A model generated the notes under the pieces. It did not search any database, was not told the DNA's origin, and saw nothing but the letters and a program-made list of their open reading frames with translations. Made by a program: the position numbers and the translations under genes. Of a stretch of DNA of 62,058 nucleotides, positions 17,052 through 26,496 are shown in pieces (the stretch's first letter is position 1; every line of letters starts with the position of its first letter). Where the stretch lies: positions 1-62,058 of the forward strand of contig CAYTGO010000015.1 in NCBI GenBank assembly GCA_964437425.1. The letters are read 5' to 3'. This DNA comes from Scalindua sp964437425. GTDB lineage: Bacteria; Planctomycetota; Brocadiia; Brocadiales; Scalinduaceae.

Positions 17052-18158
17052 ATGTGGGTGAAAAAACCATCTTTAATATTCTCTATAATCGGTTGTTTAT
17101 TTGTTTCTATTGCTACCACTCTCTTCATGTCAACTTTCGTTGCTGCCGGAGGATTGATTGATATGGGTTATGGCAGTAGAGGTGAAAGTATGCTGGGAGG
17201 TGAAAAAGTTTCCCGTTCAAAAGAGCCTATTCAGCCTATTCCAATCAGCTTTGACTATAACAGCGCTAAGGTAGAGTTGGGGAAAAAGTTGTTTTTTGAA
17301 CCAAGATTGTCTAAATCCGGCTGGATTACTTGTAATTCATGTCACAATCTCTCAACAGGCGGTGCAGACAACTTACCAAGCTCTATCGGACATAAATGGT
17401 TTTTTGGTCCTATAAACTCTCCGACAGTCCTTAATTCAAGATTCAACCTGGCACAATTCTGGGATGGCCGAGCAAAAAACCTGAAAGAACAGGCAGGTGG
17501 CCCTATAGCTAATCCTATAGAAATGAGTTCAAATCATGAATTAGCAGTAAATGTATTACAATCAATACCGGAGTATGTACAATGGTTCAGTGAAGTTTAT
17601 GGAGCGGATATAATGTATGAAGAGGTGAAGATCACTATTGATCAGGTAACTGATGCCATTGCCGCATTTGAAGAGACGTTAACCACACCGAATTCGAAAT
17701 TTGATTACTGGCTGAAAGGTTATGATGAATTTATTTCCTCTACGGAAAAGGAAGGTTATGTTCTGTTCAAAGATAAAGGTTGCATAGTCTGTCATAATGG
17801 TGTCGGTGTTGGAGGGAACTCTTATAAGAAGTTTGGAACGGCTAAGCCGTATGATAAAGATACTCATACGCTTGGCAGGTACAATGTAACAAATAAAGAA
17901 AATGATAAATATGTTTTCAAAGTGCCATTGCTAAGAAATATAGAGCTGACAGCCCCCTACTTTCATGATGCAAGCACCTGGGATTTGAGTGAAGCAGTCA
18001 AGACCATGGCTGAATATCAACTTGGATTAACACTTACTGAAAATGAGACTAGCAGGATTGTCGAATTTCTGCGAACCTTAACCGGGGATCAACCTTCAAT
18101 TATCTTTCCAACACTCCCACCATCATCTGCAACTACTCAGAAACCGGACCGGAATTGA
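17052..18158 (+). CDS. Di-heme cytochrome c peroxidase (CcpA/MauG family)
   Basis: About 368 residues from the ATG at 17052, one base after the murQ stop; a GTG at 17043 is an alternative. A signal peptide (MWVKKPSLIFSIIGCLFV, hydrophobic to about residue 30, then AAGG) sends it to the periplasm. Two CXXCH heme sites are visible, CNSCH about residue 94 and CIVCH about 244, with FDPRL-like and FWDGRAKNLKEQA segments typical of bacterial di-heme peroxidases, which reduce hydrogen peroxide with electrons from small cytochromes. The C-terminus is Pro/Ser/Thr-rich. Expected in an organism with much cytochrome c metabolism. Confidence 0.93.
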   Translation: MWVKKPSLIFSIIGCLFVSIATTLFMSTFVAAGGLIDMGYGSRGESMLGGEKVSRSKEPIQPIPISFDYNSAKVELGKKLFFEPRLSKSGWITCNSCHNLSTGGADNLPSSIGHKWFFGPINSPTVLNSRFNLAQFWDGRAKNLKEQAGGPIANPIEMSSNHELAVNVLQSIPEYVQWFSEVYGADIMYEEVKITIDQVTDAIAAFEETLTTPNSKFDYWLKGYDEFISSTEKEGYVLFKDKGCIVCHNGVGVGGNSYKKFGTAKPYDKDTHTLGRYNVTNKENDKYVFKVPLLRNIELTAPYFHDASTWDLSEAVKTMAEYQLGLTLTENETSRIVEFLRTLTGDQPSIIFPTLPPSSATTQKPDRN

Positions 18159-18196
18159 ACTGACCACTTTACTTTCAATCGGCATAACATTATAAA

Positions 18197-18397
18197 TTAC
18201 TTAGTCTCAATGAGCTTCTGTACATACTCTAACAAGTCTTGTGCAACAAACGATTTGCTAAGTGTTAAGTCAGCACCCATGTGTTTTGCCATTGGCAAAT
18301 ATGTTTGAGCGCTTCCTCTGCCTCCTCCGGAAACCGCCAGAATTTTTAGTATTAAATCTAATAAATAACCTCTCGCTAACAATTCAAGCGAGCTCAC
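18197..18397 (-). pseudogene. Truncated response-regulator receiver domain (C-terminal remnant)
   Basis: About 66 codons. The part KILAVSGGGRGSAQTYLPMA followed by KHMGADLTLSKSF and LLEYVQKLIE corresponds to the last third of a CheY-like receiver domain, including the Ser/Thr of beta-4 and the Lys (S-K rather than K-P) of beta-5. The phosphoacceptor Asp half is missing; residues before about position 16 do not match a receiver. Probably a decayed gene; no ribosome binding site of note. Confidence 0.5.
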
Positions 18398-18545
18398 TAT
18401 TGTTTAATAAATATTTTTGTAAGGAATTGATTAGCTCAGACTCGTAATAAAAAATTAGTACTGAGTAGTTTAGGAATGTATTCGGTTGGCAAACAAGAAA
18501 TATTATTTTGACCTTTTATTGTGCCATTTAAGCACCAATTGATAA

Positions 18546-20582
18546 TTATTCAATCATATTTCTATACCTGCTTAATGCTAAAAGAGGAAAGTAACTTCTG
18601 TACATATGGTATCTGAGATAAAATATTTTAGGAAATCCTGTGCCGGTAAACTCTTCCTCATCCCATGTACCATCTTCCTTTTGAGTATTCATTAAATACT
18701 CAATGCCCTTCTTTACTGATTCGGAGAATCTTTCTTCTGTACATAAAAGCCCTAATACAGCCCAGGAAGTTTGAGAGGCAGTGCTTCTGCCGATGGCACT
18801 GAGTGATGTATCCCAGTATGATTTACATGTCTCACCCCATCCACCATCCTCATTTTGGAAATCTATCAACCACGATGCTGCCTTTCTTACATAATCCTTA
18901 GACATATCTTCTTTTATTGAGTAAAGACCGGTTAATACCGACCATGTTCCATAAACATAATTTGTACCCCATCGTCCAAACCAGGAGCCATTCTTTTCCT
19001 GTTCTTTTTTAAGGAATTTAATTGCTTTTTCTGCAGGACGAAAGCTTAAGTCATATCCCAGTTTACCCATCAAATCCAGAACACGTGCTGTAAGATCGCT
19101 TGTGCTCGGATCGAGAAGCGCATTCCAATCAGCGAAAGGAATATTATTAAGTATTTTCTTATTGTTGTTTTTGTCAAAAGACCCCCATCCACCATCATTG
19201 CACTGCATCCCCATAAGCCATTTAAAGCCTCTCAGGATTGCCTGGCTCTTATGATCCTTATCAGGCAAATCCAGGAGCTGTAGGGACATCATAACCACGG
19301 CAGCATCATCATTGTCCGGGTAGAATTCATTTGCGTGCTGAAAATACCATCCGCTTGGTTCTCTGACAGGATTTTTCAAACTCCAATCTCCAAAGGTTTT
19401 AACCTCCTTCTCCAACATCCATTCCCCAGCCTTAACTAATGCAGGATGGTTATTAGGCAAACCGGATTTTAATAGAGCCATAATTGCCCACGGAGTATCC
19501 CATACAGGAGAAACACACGGTTGCAGGAACATGGTGTCTTTTTCGTATACTGCTAACGCTTCAATATCTTCTATTGCTTTTTCTACAATTGGGTTCCCAT
19601 CTTTGTAACCAAGGCATTTCATCGCCATTAATGAGTTAACCATTGAAGGCCATATAGCACCCAGGCCACCAGATTTTTCAAGACGTTCCAACATCCATAT
19701 CTCGGACTTCTCAATTGCGATTTTTCTTAATGAAGAGATAGGATTATTCTCGTAACGTCTTAAAATTGTATCAAAATTTATAAAGAAGTTTTTTATAGTT
19801 AATCTGCTTTGATCTCTCTGCAGTCGATAACAGACTTGATCCCTGGGTATCACATATAATTCGTCCAATGCCGTACTTTTACCAACCTGGAATTTAGATC
19901 TGTGTGCCATAATTATGCCTAAAGGTACTACAATACACCTTGACCAATATGACATTTCATAAATATTAAAATAGAAGAATTTAGGAAGCAGGATTATCTC
20001 TACCGGCATTGCAGGTATACCTTTCCAGTCAAATTGCCCAAAAATAGCAAGGTAGATTTTTGTGAACGTATTACACTTCATTATCCCACCCAGTTTCAGA
20101 ATACACTCCCTGGCTTTCTGCATATGCGACTCTTCGCCTAAATGACCCGCTAATTTAAGAGCGAAATAACACTTTACTGAGATACTTACATCACTGAAAC
20201 CATCATGATAAATACTCCAACCACCGTCTTTTTCCTGTTTTTTTAATATATATCTGATAGCCTTCTCTTGCTTTTTAACATCAATCCTCTTCAAAAAATG
20301 CATTAACATTAAATATTCCGCAGTTAATGCGACATCACCTTCCAGTACGCCTGCCCAATACGTTCCTTCTTCCTGTTCACTGAGCAGGTGAGATTGGGAT
20401 CTCTTAATAGCGGTATTCAATGAGCTTTCAGGTGCAGCTTCAGGCGAATAAGACTGGAGTTCCCTCTCGAAGCTAAGTTGATCCGATGTGATTTTAGGCA
20501 TGTAATAGCCATTTTTGCCCTTAATTATTTTGTGGCTGATTTTGTCAACCGTCTCTATAAAATCTATCAGAAGTTTGGCCAT
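18546..20582 (-). CDS. shc: Squalene-hopene cyclase
   Basis: 678 residues, normal for the family that cyclises squalene to hopene or hopanol at the membrane. Several QW repeats are visible (QEKDGGWSIYHDG, QCNDGGWGSFDKNN, QNEDGGWGETCKSYW, QKEDGTWDEEEFTG). The protonating DXDD motif is present as DNDDA at residues 423-427; the usual following Thr is Ala, and the Asp residues are intact. GSWFGRWGTNYVYGTW near residue 540 is also typical. The gene is monocistronic and divergent from the OGG1-like gene. Hopanoid synthesis is expected in anammox planctomycetes and many other bacteria. Confidence 0.95.
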   Translation of the reverse strand: MAKLLIDFIETVDKISHKIIKGKNGYYMPKITSDQLSFERELQSYSPEAAPESSLNTAIKRSQSHLLSEQEEGTYWAGVLEGDVALTAEYLMLMHFLKRIDVKKQEKAIRYILKKQEKDGGWSIYHDGFSDVSISVKCYFALKLAGHLGEESHMQKARECILKLGGIMKCNTFTKIYLAIFGQFDWKGIPAMPVEIILLPKFFYFNIYEMSYWSRCIVVPLGIIMAHRSKFQVGKSTALDELYVIPRDQVCYRLQRDQSRLTIKNFFINFDTILRRYENNPISSLRKIAIEKSEIWMLERLEKSGGLGAIWPSMVNSLMAMKCLGYKDGNPIVEKAIEDIEALAVYEKDTMFLQPCVSPVWDTPWAIMALLKSGLPNNHPALVKAGEWMLEKEVKTFGDWSLKNPVREPSGWYFQHANEFYPDNDDAAVVMMSLQLLDLPDKDHKSQAILRGFKWLMGMQCNDGGWGSFDKNNNKKILNNIPFADWNALLDPSTSDLTARVLDLMGKLGYDLSFRPAEKAIKFLKKEQEKNGSWFGRWGTNYVYGTWSVLTGLYSIKEDMSKDYVRKAASWLIDFQNEDGGWGETCKSYWDTSLSAIGRSTASQTSWAVLGLLCTEERFSESVKKGIEYLMNTQKEDGTWDEEEFTGTGFPKIFYLRYHMYRSYFPLLALSRYRNMIE

Positions 20583-20734
20583 GATTTATACTTACAATAA
20601 TATTAAAGATTATCTATATTTAATGTACTCTTATATATTAGATTATGAGGTTTTTTACAAGGAAATTATGGTTAAAATACTGATATACTATATGACTTAA
20701 TTATTTTATACCAAAGGACATAAGAAGATTTATC

Positions 20735-21592
20735 ATGAGTAAAATGAGAGTAAAAGAGTTCAATTTAGAATACACTCTGGAATGTGGACAAATATTTAGA
20801 ATTAATAAGATAGATAACTGGTATTATGTTAATGCTCGAGATAAATTTTTCAAAATATGTCAGGTAAAGGATGAGATTGAATTCCATGGTGCAAGCAAAG
20901 AATTCATTACTCATTTCTTCTCTTTAGATGAAAATCTTTCGAAAATACTTAAGCAAATAAATAAAGACAGGTATATAGAGAAATCTATAGATAAATACAG
21001 AGGCTTAAGGATTCTTAAGCAAGATCCATGGGAATGTCTAATCTCATTTATCTGTTCCACTGCCTCGAACATCCCTAGAATAAAATCAAAGCTAAATGCA
21101 CTTTCTAAGAGTTTTGGCAAAGAGGTATCAATAGGCGGATTTGACAATTATACATTTCCCTGGCCCCGCAACATTAATAACTACAAAAAAATCGTTAAAG
21201 CAAAAACCGGTTTTCGTGCAAAGTATATTTTTGAAGCAAACAACTCAATAAATATTAAAAAACTAAATTCATTAAAAAAGCTGTCATATGAAAATGCAAA
21301 GATTGAGTTAAAGAAAATAAATGGAGTCGGGGATAAAGTCGCTGATTGCGTGATGCTGTTTTCCCTTGGTTTTAGCCAGGCATTTCCGGTTGACACCTGG
21401 ATAAAGAAAACGATGCAGTTGTTGTATTTTGATAATTCTACTCTTTCGAACGAAAGAATCAGGGCATTTGGATTAGATTACTTTGGCATTCATGCCGGAT
21501 ATGCACAACAGTATCTATTCATGTTCTCTAGAAATGACCTGGGCACATCAGACAAATTGAAACTCTGGAAAGATGGAATGCTTGAGGAGTGA
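20735..21592 (+). CDS. 8-oxoguanine DNA glycosylase (OGG1-like, HhH-GPD)
   Basis: 285 residues. The N-terminal part ECGQIFRI matches the OGG1-type first domain and QDPWECLISFICSTASNIPRI the conserved helix before the helix-hairpin-helix. The HhH-GPD motif is INGVGDKVADCVMLFSLGF, with the Schiff-base Lys at 201 and catalytic Asp at 220 (AFPVDTW). This bifunctional glycosylase/lyase type removes 8-oxoguanine. Short for eukaryotic OGG1 but typical of bacterial and clostridial versions. Stands alone. Confidence 0.88.
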   Translation: MSKMRVKEFNLEYTLECGQIFRINKIDNWYYVNARDKFFKICQVKDEIEFHGASKEFITHFFSLDENLSKILKQINKDRYIEKSIDKYRGLRILKQDPWECLISFICSTASNIPRIKSKLNALSKSFGKEVSIGGFDNYTFPWPRNINNYKKIVKAKTGFRAKYIFEANNSINIKKLNSLKKLSYENAKIELKKINGVGDKVADCVMLFSLGFSQAFPVDTWIKKTMQLLYFDNSTLSNERIRAFGLDYFGIHAGYAQQYLFMFSRNDLGTSDKLKLWKDGMLEE

Positions 21593-21630
21593 TCTTCAAA
21601 GTGAAATAAAGGTTTAAACGATGAACCACA

Positions 21631-22113
21631 CTAGTTTACCTTGATGTACTCCATGAGCCCCCCTGCCTTGATAATATCCTTCATCTCATCGGCAAATGGA
21701 GTAAATGAATACTTCTTGTTTGTAGTTAAATTAGTGATGGTGTTCGAATTTATATCTACTTCTATATTGTCACCAACACTTATCTCTTCTACTGCCTCTT
21801 CACTCTCAAAAATAGGTAGACCAATATTAATGGAATTTCTGAAAAATATCCTGGCAAAACTTTTAGCAATTACACAGGAGATTCCTAACGCTTTGATACA
21901 TATCGGAGCGTGCTCTCTGGAAGATCCACAGCCAAAGTTTTCACCGGCAACTATTATGTCGCCTTCACTTGCATTTTTGACAAAATCTTTGTCAATGTCT
22001 TCCATGCAGTGAGCAGCCAGCTCTTTTTCGTCAGTTGTATTCAGGTATCTTGCAGGAATAATCTCATCCGTGTTAACATTATCCCCGTATTTCCAGCTTT
22101 TACCATTTATCAT
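21631..22113 (-). CDS. leuD: 3-isopropylmalate dehydratase, small subunit
   Basis: 160 residues, matching the short bacterial/archaeal LeuD type. Shows NTDEIIPARYLNT near the start, the swivel-domain signature GENFGCGSSREHAPI and AKSFARIFFRNSINIGLP. With LeuC it isomerises 2-isopropylmalate to 3-isopropylmalate in leucine synthesis; the closely related homoaconitase or citraconate enzymes cannot be excluded from sequence alone. It follows the giant activase gene by 35 bases, with leuC upstream of that, all on the minus strand, so the three are probably one operon. Confidence 0.92.
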   Translation of the reverse strand: MINGKSWKYGDNVNTDEIIPARYLNTTDEKELAAHCMEDIDKDFVKNASEGDIIVAGENFGCGSSREHAPICIKALGISCVIAKSFARIFFRNSINIGLPIFESEEAVEEISVGDNIEVDINSNTITNLTTNKKYSFTPFADEMKDIIKAGGLMEYIKVN

Positions 22114-22148
22114 AAACTTTTAATGCCTCTCTTTAACTCTGTGAAAAA

Positions 22149-25100
22149 TCAATTCACAGTTGCGTATTCTTTGTTTTCACTCTGTCGGCTTTCCATTTTT
22201 TGATATGCTTGATGGATAAACGCTTCCAGTCGAGTCTCTTCATTTGTCTCTTCCTGTCCATCAAATGTTAACTTTAACAGAGGTATATCATGATGGTCTC
22301 TCTGTAGTTTTTCCAGCACCGCATTTACTGCCGTACCGGGCATGCAATGGAAAGGTATAATGTTTACAATACCGTCATAATCCGCCTCTATATACTCCAC
22401 AGCTCTTCCCATGCTGAGAACAGGGTCACCTCTATAAGAGTCATGGATATACGATTTACCCTTGGAAATTAGTTCTTTTATTGAGCTCTCTTTAAAAAGC
22501 TTTTTTCCACTTTTCTTAAATGGCCGTGACATTTTATTTTCATGATGTTTCTGTATCACACTGGTCAGCATCTCTACCGAAAGTCCATTCAGATCCTTTT
22601 CTCTAATACAATCTTCTCTCCGGATATGTGCAATATAGTCCAACCACTCACTAAACGGAGGCACTACCGCAGTTCCGCCCAGCTTTTCAATCGTTCTTAC
22701 GATAAAGTTGTTTGAGAATTCATTTCCACGAACATAGGTTTCGCCAATAATGCCAATTTTGGGTTTACGTACGCTTCTGTCAACCGGAACTCTGTTCAAT
22801 GCTTCACACGCGTCTTTAGCGACCTGCAGCAGATCATGTCCGTACTCTATCGCATGTTCCGCCTTTCTGAGATGCTGTTTATACACAACATCACAATCAC
22901 CCTCGTATACTTCGTATGGCCTTATTTCGTGCAATAATTTTTGTAAATAATCAACAAATATAACTCCATTCCAAGTAAGTTTCCGGAAATTAGCTCCCAG
23001 GTTCTTAGTGTCTTCCTGGTAGTCATCACCCTGGTCCAATGTGTATATAGGAACATGTGGCAAACCAATATCATCAAGTATCATTCTATGCATCGTATTA
23101 TATTGTCCAAACCTGCACGGACCCGATGCGGTTGCCATAAAGAAGACGCTCCTGTCAGGGTCGAAATCAGAACACTTAGCTTTTTTCACAATATCTCCTG
23201 TTGTAAGAATAGCGGGATAACACTCTTTGCCTGATGTATATTTCCTGCCTAATTCAAGACTGATTTTATCCGGCATAGGCAGCGCTACAGCGTCAACATC
23301 GTTTGCTCTCATTGCTGCAGCAGCCATAAAGCAGCAATCATTCATGTAAGGAATGTACATAGTTCTTTTCTTACTTAGAGAGTGTTTACGCTTTTTATTA
23401 GAATCCTTCTTAAATTTTTTGACTCTTGCATTTTTCAGACTATCCAGGAATGCCTCGCAACGTGTCATAACACCGGCATCCGCACTATGCTCATCAATGT
23501 CTATCATCAAAAATGGTTTTCCACCAACCTCTTTAGGGAAAAACTTGGAGATGAATGAGTCCGGACCACACCCGAAATTTGTGATATAAAGAGCATGCAA
23601 TCTCTTATCTTTAGCTATAAACCTCGCTGCTGCAAGAATCTTCTGTCCATATTTCCAATACATATTAGGATAATCTCTTGATATATCTTCCAGATCCATT
23701 GGTATGCAATCCATCGGTATTGCCGTGATTCCCATATCTCTGAGTTTTTCAGGTAGATCTAAATTCACACCTGAGTCGCAGCCGTTATAAGGACGACTGA
23801 TGATCACCAGCGCAGTTTCATCCTCACCTAAATTATCTAATACTTCTTTACCTCTCTCCTCAAGACGCTTGTAGAAGTTCTTTTGTGTCTCCTGAGCCTT
23901 AGATATCGCCTTAGTTACTTTCCTTCCCCTTACACCAATATCTGCGGCAATTTGACGAAATGTTTTTACTACATGTTCTTCTCCATATTCAAAGTGAATT
24001 ATTGGCTGTAACAACTGAAAATCCTGTGATTCCAGATCTACAGCAGAGCCGATAATATAAGGCAGACACTGAATATATGGGCACGCATAAGAGTGAGTCA
24101 GGTTGGATGATTCATGAGTCATGTTGATCACACTAGGCAAAAACAGATAATCAATATCTTTTTTGAGCATATCCACAACGTGTCCGTGTGACACCTTGAT
24201 TGGAAAACATGTTTCTGTATTTACATGTTCTACACCTTTACTAATAATGCCTCGATTAGTATTCTTCGATATAACTATTTCAAATCCCAGTTCAGTGAAA
24301 AAAGTTCTCCACATAGGAAATAACTCGAAGAATGTAGAAGCCTGTGGAATGCCGATTCGTCCTCGTGATTCAGTGTTGCTGTCATACTTTACCGTACTCC
24401 TGGTTTTTCGGTCTGTATAGTAAGGACCATATAAGAGCCTGCTTCTTTCATTAAACAATCGCGGCAGATTATCGGATTTCTTTACCTTTTTTTCATCATC
24501 AAACTTACCACAGCGACTTCCATAATGTAGTGGAGACTCCCCGGTAATAGAGACTTTTCTAATCTCACAAATGTTTGAGCAATCCTTGCATACAAATGAC
24601 GTGGTCTCATATTTTCTATTTCTTAAATCAAAGCCTTTAAATCTCGACTCATCCCATGTGTTTTCTTCCATGGAAATTATTGCAGATCCTATTGCTCCCA
24701 TAACGTCATGATGAGGAGGCACAACGATTGTTCTGCCGGTCACCTTCTCAAAAGCAGCCTTAACACCTCTGTTTGCAGCCACTCCACCCTGCAGGAAAAT
24801 AGTATTGCCAATCTTTCTTTTTTCAACAACTCGATTGATATAATTTAACACGATAGAGTAGCTCAGTCCGGCCAGCAAATCATCCTTGGGAACGCCCAAT
24901 TGCTGATGATGATTAAGGTCAGACTCCATAAACACAGTACACCTCTCACCAAGCTGAGAAGGACAGCATGAATCCAACGCTCTCTTACCAAACTCCTGTT
25001 TAATGTTAACGTCCAGTTTTTCAGACTGTTCTTCCAGAAACGACCCTGTTCCGGCAGCGCATACTTTATTCATAGTGAAGTCAACAATCGCTCCGTTTTC

Positions 25101-26414
25101 CAAACTTATATATTTTGAATCCTGTCCGCCTATTTCGAATATTGTATCTACTTCTTTATCAACCCATGCTGCAGCAGTCGCATGAGCGGTAATTTCATTT
25201 TTTATAATATCAGCACCAATAAACTCTCCAGTAAGATATCTACCTGACCCGGTAACACCAACTCCCTTTATATCGACATTCTTGCCGACCTCTTTTCCTA
25301 CTTCTAATAACCCCTGTCTGACGGCCTCAAGTGGCTTACCCGCCGTCATGAGATAACGCCTGGCAAGAACATCTCTGTTTTTAGCAATAACAACTACATT
25401 TGTGCTGATAGACCCTACATCAACGCCAACATAAGCTTCAACTTTTTTACCGCCTTTTAAAATGTGTCTATTAACATTAATGTCATACTTGTTACAATTA
25501 AGTTTCTTCAGGTTAGAGTCTTTACCTTTACGATTTTTCAGATAAGTATCTATTTTCTTAAATCCCTTAAATGGGGAATTAATTCCTTTCTCAATCAACG
25601 CCAGCGCGGTTCCCAGTGCACCCATAGTATTAAAGTGTTCAGGAATAATGAGCTCTCCCTCTTCCAGATCCAGTATGTCCTCAAACGCTTTTACTATTCC
25701 ATCGTTTGCGGCAACACCACCTTGAAAAGCGATTGGCTTAACAAAGTCCTTACCTTTTCCAATGTTACTCTTGAAATTTCTTGTAAGTGCATAACAGAGA
25801 CCGGCAACTATATCATGAACCTCAGTCCCGACCTGTTGGAGATGTATCATGTCTGATTTTGCAAATACGCTGCATCTTCCAGCTATTCTTGGGGGAACTT
25901 TTGACTTTAAGGCCATCTTGCCGAATTCATTCTCAATATTGACCCCGATTCTCGTGGACTGCTGATCTAAAAATGAACCTGTTCCGGCCGCACACATTGT
26001 ATTCATAGAGAAGTCAGACACCTTTAGATTGCCACTTGCCTCATCCGGCTCAAGCATTATCAACTTTGAATCTTCACCCCCTATTTCAATCACTGTTCTT
26101 ACTTCAGGATGCAGTATGGATGTTGCCGTGCTTTGTGCAACAATCTCGTTTATAAAGCTTATATCAATTATGTCTGCTAAAAGCTTACCACCAGATCCGG
26201 TAGCGGCGATTCCCTCTATCTCATCTATTTCAAACCTGTTGAAAATTTCTTTAAGAACAATCAGTACCGTCTCCAACGGCTGACCATGTGACCTTACATA
26301 GTGGTTCTCCAAAACATCACGGCTTTCGTTTATTAATACAACTTTTACACTCACAGAACCAATATCAATACCAACATATTTTTTCTGTGGGCCTTCTTTT
26401 ATGCTTCTGATCAT
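22149..26414 (-). CDS. Large acyl-CoA dehydratase activase-type protein (two BadF/BcrA ATPase domains plus HgdB-like domain)
   Basis: 1,421 residues. Two consecutive ASKHA ATPase domains: the first from YVGIDIGSVSVKVVLIN (~14) with CAAGTGSFLDQQSTRIG (~140), the second from YVGVDVGSISTNVVVI (~328) with CAAGTGSFLEEQSEKL. These are activase folds that hold a 4Fe-4S cluster between subunits and drive one-electron activation of 2-hydroxyacyl-CoA dehydratases or benzoyl-CoA reductases. A Cys-rich link (CKDCSNIC, SRCGK) follows. The rest (DUF2229 and HgdB-like, with GCGPDSFISKFFPKE, ATASGPCRFGQYN and PFHCMPGTAVNAV) resembles the dehydratase D component. Such ~1,400-residue fusions are widespread in anaerobes with no defined substrate. 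It lies between leuC and leuD. Confidence 0.92.
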   Translation of the reverse strand: MIRSIKEGPQKKYVGIDIGSVSVKVVLINESRDVLENHYVRSHGQPLETVLIVLKEIFNRFEIDEIEGIAATGSGGKLLADIIDISFINEIVAQSTATSILHPEVRTVIEIGGEDSKLIMLEPDEASGNLKVSDFSMNTMCAAGTGSFLDQQSTRIGVNIENEFGKMALKSKVPPRIAGRCSVFAKSDMIHLQQVGTEVHDIVAGLCYALTRNFKSNIGKGKDFVKPIAFQGGVAANDGIVKAFEDILDLEEGELIIPEHFNTMGALGTALALIEKGINSPFKGFKKIDTYLKNRKGKDSNLKKLNCNKYDINVNRHILKGGKKVEAYVGVDVGSISTNVVVIAKNRDVLARRYLMTAGKPLEAVRQGLLEVGKEVGKNVDIKGVGVTGSGRYLTGEFIGADIIKNEITAHATAAAWVDKEVDTIFEIGGQDSKYISLENGAIVDFTMNKVCAAGTGSFLEEQSEKLDVNIKQEFGKRALDSCCPSQLGERCTVFMESDLNHHQQLGVPKDDLLAGLSYSIVLNYINRVVEKRKIGNTIFLQGGVAANRGVKAAFEKVTGRTIVVPPHHDVMGAIGSAIISMEENTWDESRFKGFDLRNRKYETTSFVCKDCSNICEIRKVSITGESPLHYGSRCGKFDDEKKVKKSDNLPRLFNERSRLLYGPYYTDRKTRSTVKYDSNTESRGRIGIPQASTFFELFPMWRTFFTELGFEIVISKNTNRGIISKGVEHVNTETCFPIKVSHGHVVDMLKKDIDYLFLPSVINMTHESSNLTHSYACPYIQCLPYIIGSAVDLESQDFQLLQPIIHFEYGEEHVVKTFRQIAADIGVRGRKVTKAISKAQETQKNFYKRLEERGKEVLDNLGEDETALVIISRPYNGCDSGVNLDLPEKLRDMGITAIPMDCIPMDLEDISRDYPNMYWKYGQKILAAARFIAKDKRLHALYITNFGCGPDSFISKFFPKEVGGKPFLMIDIDEHSADAGVMTRCEAFLDSLKNARVKKFKKDSNKKRKHSLSKKRTMYIPYMNDCCFMAAAAMRANDVDAVALPMPDKISLELGRKYTSGKECYPAILTTGDIVKKAKCSDFDPDRSVFFMATASGPCRFGQYNTMHRMILDDIGLPHVPIYTLDQGDDYQEDTKNLGANFRKLTWNGVIFVDYLQKLLHEIRPYEVYEGDCDVVYKQHLRKAEHAIEYGHDLLQVAKDACEALNRVPVDRSVRKPKIGIIGETYVRGNEFSNNFIVRTIEKLGGTAVVPPFSEWLDYIAHIRREDCIREKDLNGLSVEMLTSVIQKHHENKMSRPFKKSGKKLFKESSIKELISKGKSYIHDSYRGDPVLSMGRAVEYIEADYDGIVNIIPFHCMPGTAVNAVLEKLQRDHHDIPLLKLTFDGQEETNEETRLEAFIHQAYQKMESRQSENKEYATVN

Positions 26415-26496
26415 TTTAAGCGTCTCCTTTTACGACGTCACTACAAAGACTTTAAATAATATTTATCATATTACTGCACTTTAATTATCAGTCACT

